Positions 56,901-64,000 of a DNA stretch of 64,000 nucleotides are shown here, piece after piece. The notes below the pieces were generated by a model that was not told where the DNA came from, made no database searches, and saw only the letters and a program-made list of their open reading frames with translations. Numbering within the stretch: the first letter of the stretch is position 1; the number at the start of each line of letters is the position of its first letter. The stretch covers positions 1 through 64,000 of the forward strand of contig NZ_MKQD01000015.1 of the NCBI RefSeq assembly GCF_001913705.1, in the 5' to 3' direction. Position numbers and translations under genes: made by a program. Origin of the DNA: Thalassotalea sp. PP2-459. Lineage in GTDB: Bacteria > Pseudomonadota > Gammaproteobacteria > Enterobacterales > Alteromonadaceae.

Positions 56901-57311
56901 ATGAAAGTAAACCACGTAATACTCATCCTAAGCCTAAGCTGTATATCTCTGTGTGGCTGGGCAAGCAACAATCCGTTTATCGGCACTTGGCAATTAGTTT
57001 CAGGTGAATATGTTAATAATAAAAATGAAACCATTACATATAAATCAATTGGAATACGTTCTCAAAAGGTCATTGGTGAAAAACATTTTAGTTTCGTTAC
57101 TTTTTCACAAGATAAATTTTGGGCCGCAGGCACAGGTAGTTATCAATTTACCAACACCACCTATAGCGAAAAACCAAGTATGGCGTCATACCCTTTAGAG
57201 GGTAATGGTGTATACACCTTTCACTATGAGATGAAAAATGACCAATGGCATAACTCACGCTGGCATGATGGCAAACGCGTTGAGTATGAAATTTGGCAAA
57301 AAGTACAATAA
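56901..57311 (+). CDS. Small secreted lipocalin-like protein
   Basis: This 136-aa exported protein has a signal peptide ending near CGWASNN (about 22). The opening FIGTWQLVSGEYVN and later strands with HFSFVTF and GNGVYTFHYEM fit a small lipocalin-like beta-barrel (DUF-type lipocalin). The ligand is unknown. It starts 37 bp after radA, whose product is cytoplasmic, so a shared role is not implied. Confidence 0.6.
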   Translation: MKVNHVILILSLSCISLCGWASNNPFIGTWQLVSGEYVNNKNETITYKSIGIRSQKVIGEKHFSFVTFSQDKFWAAGTGSYQFTNTTYSEKPSMASYPLEGNGVYTFHYEMKNDQWHNSRWHDGKRVEYEIWQKVQ

Positions 57312-57521
57312 AGATTACAAAACCAGCTATTCTTCACTGTGCTTCAACGAAGAAGGTAGATCATAAAGTAGATATTTACTTGTTTTAATTTATTTTATCA
57401 TTCAAAAATTGGTTATTAATCTTATCAATTAGGTTACTTAGCGGTTCATGGTTGACTTTATTGGGCTAGTCGCCATTATAAGTAGCGTAAAAATGACTTA
57501 TAAAAACGATAAGAGACATCT

Positions 57522-59609
57522 ATGAAAAAATCACTTTTAGCCATTTCTATCGCTACAATCTTGCTAAGCGCATGTAGCGAACAAACGACCTCAACGACCG
57601 TTAGCCAAGAAGCTAACGTTGAAAATACCGCAGAAACTAGCACAACAGCCAAAGCTGAACTAGGTTCATTCGGTGTAGATTTAACGGCTCGTAACCTTAC
57701 CGTTAAACCAGGCGACGACTTCTTCATGTACGCTAGTGGCAACTGGTACGATAATTACGAAATGCCAGCAGATAAAACCCGCTATGGTGCATTTAACGCG
57801 TTAGCAGAGCGCAGCGAAAAACAAGTTAAAGAAATAATTGATGATGTAACTTCACGCGATAACTTAAATGCTGAAGAACAAAAGGTAGCTGATTTTTATC
57901 ACAGCTACATGGATGTTGAAACCATCAACAAACTTGGACTATCCCCTATTCAATCGACTCTTGATGACATTGCAGCCGTTGATTCTGTTGATGATTTAAC
58001 AAAAATGTTTGGTCAAGCATGGTTAACCGGTACGACAAGTCCATTAAGTGGTGGTATGTGGTTTAACCGTTTAGACCCTGACAAGTATGAAATGTCTATC
58101 GGTGCAAGCGGATTAGGTATGCCAGATCGCTCATATTATTTAGTAGACAGCGAACGATTTGAAAAAACGCGCGCTGCTTATGTCGCTCACATTGCTGAAA
58201 TGCTTGCGTTCGCTGGCGTTGAAAACGGTGAAGAAAAAGCAAAAGCCATTTTAGCATTAGAAACGAAAATTGCCGAAGGCCACTGGCCGAGAGAAAAACG
58301 ACGTAACCGCGACTTAACGTTAAACCAGATTGAACGTGCTAATTTATCAAAAGAATACCCTGGTTTTAACTGGGATCTATACTTTGCTCAAACAGAATAT
58401 AAAGTTCCCCAATTAAATATTTCACAGCCTGAGCCTGTTAAGGCGATGATCAGCTTAATTAATGATGAAGAGCTAAGTGTGTGGAAAGACTATATGACTT
58501 ACCATACCATCTCTAATAACTCATCATTACTAGCTGAAGATATTTACGCGGCTAACTTCAAGTTTTACGGTACTGAATTACGCGGCCAACAAGAACCTCG
58601 TCCTCGTTGGAAACGTGCTGTAGCTCAAATGTCTGGTACACAATCTCTTGGTTTTGCCATTGGTAAAGTGTACGTAGATAAATACTTTCCTGAGTCATCT
58701 AAACAGCAAATGTCTGAGTTAGTTGAAAATTTACGAAAAGCCATGGGCGAGCGTATTGATGGATTAGATTGGATGGGCAAAGAAACAAAAGTAAACGCTC
58801 ATGAAAAACTAACCGCTTTCAATCCAAAAATTGGTTACCCTGATGTTTGGCAGTCATTTGACGGTCTTGAAATCTCAAGTAAAGATTTACTTGGCAATAT
58901 TAAAAACATTCGCCAATTCTTCCGTGCTGACAGTGCGGCCAAAGAATTAGAAAAAACTGATCGTAATCGTTGGGGTATGACACCACAACAAGTTAACGCC
59001 TATTACAACAGTTCATTTAATGAAATTGTATTCCCAGCAGCAATATTACAACCACCATTTTTCGATCCAAACGCAGATCCTGCGGTAAACTACGGCGGAA
59101 TCGGTGCAGTAATTGGTCACGAAATGGGCCATGGATTTGATGATCAAGGGTCAAAATCAGATGCTAACGGTATTCAACGTAATTGGTGGACAGACGAAGA
59201 TCGTGCCGCATTCGATGCAAAAGCTGATCAACTTGCAGCACAATATAACAAGTACGAACCTATTCCAGAAAACTTTGTAAATGGCCGAAACAGCCTAGGT
59301 GAAAACATTGGTGATGTTGGCGGTATCGCGATGGCATACCATGCTTATAAACTAAGCTTAAACGGTAAAGAGGCGCCTATCATTGATGGCTTAACCGGTG
59401 ATCAACGTTTCTTCCTCGCATGGGCACAAGTATGGAAAGAGAAACGCACTGAGAAAAGTATGTTGAGCCAACTTCGTGCAGGTACACACGCACCAGGACG
59501 TTTCCGTGCCCTTGCACCAAGAAATCACGACGCTTGGTATAAGGCATTTGATGTTAAAGAAGGTGATGAACTTTATTTAGCCCCAGAAGATCGTGTACGT
59601 ATTTGGTAA
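57522..59609 (+). CDS. M13 family zinc metallopeptidase lipoprotein (PepO-like)
   Basis: This 695-aa endopeptidase has a lipoprotein signal (LLSAC, Cys18). It has the M13 N-terminal domain, starting DDFFMYASGNWYDNYEMP (about 66-83), and the catalytic C-terminal domain with GHEMGH (HExxH, about 531-536) and ENIGDVGG (third zinc ligand Glu, about 594). The neprilysin family cleaves peptides of modest length; here it should act in the periplasm or at the outer membrane. The 210 bp upstream hold no other gene. Confidence 0.94.
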   Translation: MKKSLLAISIATILLSACSEQTTSTTVSQEANVENTAETSTTAKAELGSFGVDLTARNLTVKPGDDFFMYASGNWYDNYEMPADKTRYGAFNALAERSEKQVKEIIDDVTSRDNLNAEEQKVADFYHSYMDVETINKLGLSPIQSTLDDIAAVDSVDDLTKMFGQAWLTGTTSPLSGGMWFNRLDPDKYEMSIGASGLGMPDRSYYLVDSERFEKTRAAYVAHIAEMLAFAGVENGEEKAKAILALETKIAEGHWPREKRRNRDLTLNQIERANLSKEYPGFNWDLYFAQTEYKVPQLNISQPEPVKAMISLINDEELSVWKDYMTYHTISNNSSLLAEDIYAANFKFYGTELRGQQEPRPRWKRAVAQMSGTQSLGFAIGKVYVDKYFPESSKQQMSELVENLRKAMGERIDGLDWMGKETKVNAHEKLTAFNPKIGYPDVWQSFDGLEISSKDLLGNIKNIRQFFRADSAAKELEKTDRNRWGMTPQQVNAYYNSSFNEIVFPAAILQPPFFDPNADPAVNYGGIGAVIGHEMGHGFDDQGSKSDANGIQRNWWTDEDRAAFDAKADQLAAQYNKYEPIPENFVNGRNSLGENIGDVGGIAMAYHAYKLSLNGKEAPIIDGLTGDQRFFLAWAQVWKEKRTEKSMLSQLRAGTHAPGRFRALAPRNHDAWYKAFDVKEGDELYLAPEDRVRIW

Positions 59610-59630
59610 CACACAAAGAGTAAGCAAACA

Positions 59631-59657
59631 AAAACCGGCTTCAAATTTGCCGGTTTT
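59631..59657. terminator. Bidirectional terminator between the M13 peptidase and metH
   Basis: AAAACCGGC (59631-59639) pairs perfectly with GCCGGTTTT (59649-59657) across a nine-base loop, with T-runs on both strands. It serves the two convergent genes. Confidence 0.88.
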
Positions 59658-59700
59658 TTTTATTCTAAAAATATAGAAATTATATCAAACGGTATAACCT

Positions 59701-62700
59701 TTAATCGGGTTCGTAATCTAAGTTCGCAGACAACCAACGCTCAGCTTGTTCAAGGGTCAACTCCTTACGCGCAGCGTAGTCTAATACTTGGTCTTTTGCC
59801 ACCTTAGCAACAGCGAAGTATTTACTGTCAGGGTGAGCAAAGTACCAACCACTAACGGCAGCGCCAGGCCACATTGCATAACTTGAAGTAAGTTCCATAC
59901 CGATATTTTCTTCAACATTAAGTAAACTCCATAACATGCCCTTTTCCGTATGATCAGGACAAGCAGGATAACCAGGTGCAGGGCGTATACCTTGATATTT
60001 TTCACGAATTAAGTCTTCATTCGCTAACGACTCATCCGCTGCATAGCCCCAATATTCTGTACGAATTTTTTCATGAAGATATTCAGCTGAAGCCTCAGCT
60101 AAACGATCGGCAACCGCTTTTATTAAAATGCTATTATAATCGTCATGCTCAGCATCAAATGCTTTAGTAAGCGCTTCAATACCAAAACCCGCTGAAACAG
60201 CAAATGCTCCCATATAATCAGCAACGCCACTGTCCTTATCCGCCACATAATCAGCTAAGCAACGATTAAATTGTCCTGAAGGCTTCTTACTTTGCTGCCT
60301 TAACTGATGTAAACGCATCAATGGGGTTTGTTTTGCTTCATCTTCAAAGACCCACAGATCGTCTTGCTCACGATAAGCGGGAAATAATCCAAAGACGGCT
60401 TTAGCTTGTAATTTGTTATTAGCAATCACATCATCAATCATCGCATTAGCATCATTGAATAATTTAGTTGCCTCTTCACCTACCACTTCATGCTTTAATA
60501 TCAGTGGATACTTACCCGATAACTGCCAAGTCATGAAAAATGGTGTCCAATCGATATAGTTACGCACAATGTTTAAATCAAGAGAATCAAGCACTGTGAC
60601 CCCTAGATGGTTTGGCTTTTTCGGTATGTAATTGTCAAAACTAATCGGTGCAGGATTACTTCGCGCTTGATCTAAGGTGATCAAACTTGAACGAGGTCCT
60701 TTTTTATAGTGGCGTTCACGTACTTTTTCATATTCTTTATCTTGTCTTGCGATAAAGTCTGTACGTAGCTCTGCCGATAATAAATTACTCACGACGGAAA
60801 CTGATCGAGAAGCATTAGGAACGTAAACCACTGGCTCTTTATATTGATGTTCAATTTTTACCGCTGTGTGCGCTTTCGACGTGGTAGCGCCCCCTATAAG
60901 TAAAGGTAAATTGAAGCCTTGACGTTCCATTTCTTTTGCTACATGCACCATCTCATCTAACGATGGCGTGATCAAACCCGATAAGCCAATTACATCAACA
61001 TTTTCTTCTTTTGCTACACGCAAAATGTCATCACATGAAACCATCACGCCTAAATCAATAATATCAAAATTATTACACTGTAACACTACACCGACAATAT
61101 TTTTGCCTATATCGTGAACGTCACCTTTTACCGTCGCTAAAAGTACTTTACCATTTGAACGCGCTTCAGTTTTTTCGGCTTCAATATAAGGATTTAAATG
61201 AGCAACCGCCTGTTTCATTACTCGTGCAGATTTCACCACTTGCGGCAAAAACATTTCACCTGCGCCAAATAAATCACCGACAACATTCATGCCATCCATT
61301 AATGGCCCTTCAATTACATCTAACGGTCTCTTCGCTTCTATTCTCGCTTCTTCGGTATCAGTGATAATAAATTCATTTATCCCTTTTACTAATGCATGCT
61401 CTAACCGTTTAATTACCGGAAGTTCACGCCAAGAGAGATCAACTTTACTATCTTTTGTCCCCCCCTGACCTCGGAATTTTTCAGCAAGTTCAAGTAATCG
61501 TTCCGTTGCTCCATCATCACTATTTTGGATAACGTCTTCCACGGCGGTTTTTAGATCTGTAGGTAAATCTGAGTAAATCGCCAATTGCCCTGCATTTACA
61601 ATCCCCATATCCATACCATTTTTTATCGCATGGTAGAGAAACACAGCATGTATTGCTTCACGAACAGGGTTATTACCTCTGAACGAGAATGAAACGTTTG
61701 ACACACCACCTGAAATCATTGCATGAGGTAAATTTTGTTTAATGTCGCCTACAGCTTCAATAAAGTCGACCGCGTAATTATTATGTTCATCTATACCTGT
61801 AGCAACAGCAAAAATATTAGGATCAAAAATTATATCTTCTGCTGGAAAGCCTATTTCATCAACAAGAATATGGTATGCACGATGACAAATTTCATATTTA
61901 CGCTCTCGAGTATCAGCCTGACCTGCTTCATCAAAAGCCATCACGATAACGGCTGCGCCATAACGTCTGAGTAACTTCGCTTGATGCCTAAATTGATCTT
62001 CACCTTCTTTTAATGAAATTGAATTAACTACCCCTTTGCCCTGTATGCACTTTAATCCTGCTTCCAAAATGTCCCATTTAGACGAATCGAGCATAATCGG
62101 CACTTTTGCAATATCAGGTTCACCAGCAATCAAATTTAAAAATTTAACCATTGCCGCTTGTGAATCCAACATGCCTTCATCCATGTTGATATCAATGATT
62201 TGTGCACCGTTTTCAACCTGTTGAAGTGCAACAGCAATAGCTTGTTCATAATTTTCCTCCGTTATTAATCGACGGAAAACCGCTGAACCTGTCACATTAG
62301 TTCGTTCACCCACATTAACGAACAATGAGTCTTTATCAATAGTCAGCGCTTCTAAACCTGATAATCGACAAGCAATATTCTTAGTACTGATAGCACGAGG
62401 TTCAATATTCGCAACTGTGGCAGCCATACCTTTAATATGTTCAGGTGTGGTTCCACAACAACCACCAATAATATTTAAAAAACCCGATTGCGCCCATTCT
62501 TCTACATGAGTATTCATGTCTTCAACGCTAAAATCATATTCACCGAAAGCATTAGGTAAACCAGCATTAGGATGTGCTGATACGGCAAAGTCACAGATTC
62601 GACTCATTTCTTGCACATATTGCCTGAGTTCAACCGGCCCTAATGCACAATTTAAACCAAAGGAAATTGGCTTTGCATGTCTTAATGAATTATAAAACGC

Positions 62701-63393
62701 TTCAGTTGTTTGCCCTGATAAAGTGCGGCCTGAAGCATCAGTAATCGTGCCCGAAATCATGACGGGGTACTTAATATCTAACTCTTCAAATACTGTTTCA
62801 ACAGCGAATATAGCCGCTTTCGCATTTAGGGTATCAAAGATCGTTTCAATTAAGATAAGATCCGAACCTCCTTCAATAAGCGCATGAGTTGATTCTTTAT
62901 ATGCTTCAACTAATTGATCAAAAGTGACGTTTCGATACGCAGGGTCATTTACATCAGGAGAGATAGAACAAGTTCTATTCGTTGGGCCCAACACACCCGC
63001 AACAAAACGTGGTTTGTGCGGTTCTTTTGCGGTAAATTCATCGGCGACTTCACGGGCTAATGCCGCAGCCACTTTGTTAATGTCTGCACTATGAGATTCC
63101 ATGTCATAATCAGCCATTGCGATAGTAGTGGCATTAAAAGTATTTGTTTCAATAATATCAGCGCCTGCAGCAAGATATTCGCTGTGAATAGCTTTAATGA
63201 TATCTGGTTGCGATAACACCAGCATATCGTTATTACCTTTAACATCTAAGTGCCAATCAGCAAAATGCTCACCACGATAATCTTGTTCTTCCAATTTATA
63301 AGCTTGGATCATCGTCCCCATAGCGCCATCAAGAATTAAGATGCGGTTTTCTAATTGCTGTTTCATTAATGAAAAGGAGGTTGAATGTTGCAT
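59701..63393 (-). CDS. metH: Cobalamin-dependent methionine synthase
   Basis: This 1230-aa enzyme methylates homocysteine using methyl-cobalamin and methyltetrahydrofolate. In order: the homocysteine domain with zinc Cys in GLNCALGP (about 249) and [11 protein letters not shown] (about 313), a pterin-binding domain (about 355-620; [15 protein letters not shown]), the cap and B12-binding domain with [10 protein letters not shown] (about 762, His ligand), and the AdoMet reactivation domain with [15 protein letters not shown]. It is 14 bp downstream of metA, so the two are probably one transcript. B12 dependence implies uptake or synthesis of cobalamin elsewhere. Confidence 0.97.
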   Translation of the reverse strand: MQHSTSFSLMKQQLENRILILDGAMGTMIQAYKLEEQDYRGEHFADWHLDVKGNNDMLVLSQPDIIKAIHSEYLAAGADIIETNTFNATTIAMADYDMESHSADINKVAAALAREVADEFTAKEPHKPRFVAGVLGPTNRTCSISPDVNDPAYRNVTFDQLVEAYKESTHALIEGGSDLILIETIFDTLNAKAAIFAVETVFEELDIKYPVMISGTITDASGRTLSGQTTEAFYNSLRHAKPISFGLNCALGPVELRQYVQEMSRICDFAVSAHPNAGLPNAFGEYDFSVEDMNTHVEEWAQSGFLNIIGGCCGTTPEHIKGMAATVANIEPRAISTKNIACRLSGLEALTIDKDSLFVNVGERTNVTGSAVFRRLITEENYEQAIAVALQQVENGAQIIDINMDEGMLDSQAAMVKFLNLIAGEPDIAKVPIMLDSSKWDILEAGLKCIQGKGVVNSISLKEGEDQFRHQAKLLRRYGAAVIVMAFDEAGQADTRERKYEICHRAYHILVDEIGFPAEDIIFDPNIFAVATGIDEHNNYAVDFIEAVGDIKQNLPHAMISGGVSNVSFSFRGNNPVREAIHAVFLYHAIKNGMDMGIVNAGQLAIYSDLPTDLKTAVEDVIQNSDDGATERLLELAEKFRGQGGTKDSKVDLSWRELPVIKRLEHALVKGINEFIITDTEEARIEAKRPLDVIEGPLMDGMNVVGDLFGAGEMFLPQVVKSARVMKQAVAHLNPYIEAEKTEARSNGKVLLATVKGDVHDIGKNIVGVVLQCNNFDIIDLGVMVSCDDILRVAKEENVDVIGLSGLITPSLDEMVHVAKEMERQGFNLPLLIGGATTSKAHTAVKIEHQYKEPVVYVPNASRSVSVVSNLLSAELRTDFIARQDKEYEKVRERHYKKGPRSSLITLDQARSNPAPISFDNYIPKKPNHLGVTVLDSLDLNIVRNYIDWTPFFMTWQLSGKYPLILKHEVVGEEATKLFNDANAMIDDVIANNKLQAKAVFGLFPAYREQDDLWVFEDEAKQTPLMRLHQLRQQSKKPSGQFNRCLADYVADKDSGVADYMGAFAVSAGFGIEALTKAFDAEHDDYNSILIKAVADRLAEASAEYLHEKIRTEYWGYAADESLANEDLIREKYQGIRPAPGYPACPDHTEKGMLWSLLNVEENIGMELTSSYAMWPGAAVSGWYFAHPDSKYFAVAKVAKDQVLDYAARKELTLEQAERWLSANLDYEPD

Positions 63394-63407
63394 GTGATGA
63401 CTCTTTA

Positions 63408-63998
63408 TTAACGTTGATGACTAGGATGAATTGCCTGAATATTGTTAGCATCAAGCTGATAGGGTGTAATTTGATAAACGTAATAGTTTAGCCAGTTAGT
63501 AAATAAAAGACTGCCGTGGCTTTTCCAGTTACACATTGGCTTTTGTTTAACGTCATTTTCTGGGTAGTAGTTTTCGGGCATTATAGCATTTTCTGAGGTT
63601 GTTAGATCACGATGATATTCATCATCTAAGGTAGTCGCATCATATTCTGGGTGTCCCGTTAAATATACTTGCTGCTTATTTTTACTAACGGCCAGATATA
63701 CTCCAGCTGTAGGCGACTCAGCCACTACGGTTAAATTTGGCACTGACAAATAATCAGCCTTATCAATATAACCATAACGGGAATGAGGCACATTAAAGTA
63801 ATCTTCAAATCCACGAGTTAAATCTTCTTTTGCATCTAAAGGAGAATGAAGATAAACGCCTGATAATTTTTTAGGTCGTAAGTGACGGTTCAAGCCATAA
63901 TGATGATACAAAGCGGCATGCGCAGCCCAACACGAAAACATTGTAGATGTAACATTTCTTTCAGCCCAATCAAATACTTCACAAATTTTATCCCAAAA
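63408..63998 (-). CDS. metA: Homoserine O-succinyltransferase, C-terminal part (cut by the window edge)
   Basis: The frame stays open to the right edge, so the 5' end is missing; about 197 codons are present. The blocks [13 protein letters not shown] (catalytic-Cys region FSCWAA), [34 protein letters not shown] and [19 protein letters not shown] identify MetA. It makes O-succinyl (or acetyl) homoserine, the first committed step to methionine; the acyl group cannot be told from this part. It precedes metH, forming a methionine operon. Confidence 0.95.
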   Translation of the reverse strand, partial: FWDKICEVFDWAERNVTSTMFSCWAAHAALYHHYGLNRHLRPKKLSGVYLHSPLDAKEDLTRGFEDYFNVPHSRYGYIDKADYLSVPNLTVVAESPTAGVYLAVSKNKQQVYLTGHPEYDATTLDDEYHRDLTTSENAIMPENYYPENDVKQKPMCNWKSHGSLLFTNWLNYYVYQITPYQLDANNIQAIHPSHQR

Positions 63999-64000
63999 GG

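Overview
The window looks like chromosomal DNA of an AT-rich marine gammaproteobacterium of the order Alteromonadales, probably Colwelliaceae (Colwellia or Thalassotalea type). This placement is an inference from gene content and order: queA-tgt-yajC-secD-secF, a tmRNA with the tag ANDETFALAA, a DUF3450/TtpC/ExbB/ExbD/TonB2/TPR operon, large TonB-dependent receptors, a DUF3718 protein, a twin-PilZ protein beside serB/radA, and gammaproteobacterial AceK, HolD, MetA and MetH. No 16S rRNA is present to test it.

Bases 1 to about 9,830 are accessory DNA lying at the 3' end of the tmRNA gene ssrA. The right-hand part (about 2,296-9,829, roughly 7.5 kb) reads as one compact integrative element. All nine of its genes are on the minus strand: a P4-type tyrosine integrase next to ssrA, a coupled 180-aa protein, an AlpA-type regulator, a 150-aa protein, an AEP-type primase, a VapE-type helicase/ATPase, two small lipoproteins (one BamE/SmpA-like) and a zinc-ribbon protein. 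It has a ten-copy 7-mer iteron cluster. Pairs of CCCCTAA boxes with a 12-bp period lie just inside both ends, and a degenerate copy of the ssrA 3' end lies at about 2,296. The layout resembles phage satellites (P4/PICI-like) without any visible capsid or packaging gene. A second, unrelated tyrosine integrase (648-2,210) abuts the inner att-like site, which suggests tandem elements in ssrA.

From about 9,816 onward the content is core genome: ssrA and smpB, then ratA and rnfH; a TonB2-type energy-transduction operon (11,724-16,782); a GltS-like symporter, a sulfotransferase-like protein and a small membrane protein; and a TonB-dependent receptor with its upstream partner lipoprotein (19,766-24,124), the likely client of the TonB2 system. 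An HD-GYP phosphodiesterase, a DUF3718 protein, a 248-bp palindromic repeat element, a second TonB-dependent receptor, an RpiR regulator and a CHASE3 hybrid histidine kinase follow.

The remaining stretch is housekeeping: queA-tgt-yajC-secD-secF (tRNA modification and Sec translocation), aceK, tRNA-Trp(CCA), a TPR-PAS-GGDEF-EAL protein, holD-rimI, prfC, argS, an HDOD protein, tatD, smp/ytjB divergent from serB, the twin-PilZ protein, radA, a small secreted lipocalin-like protein, an M13 metallopeptidase lipoprotein, and metH directly downstream of metA, which is cut by the window edge. Cyclic-di-GMP is a recurring theme: an HD-GYP, an EAL with a degenerate GGDEF, and two PilZ domains.
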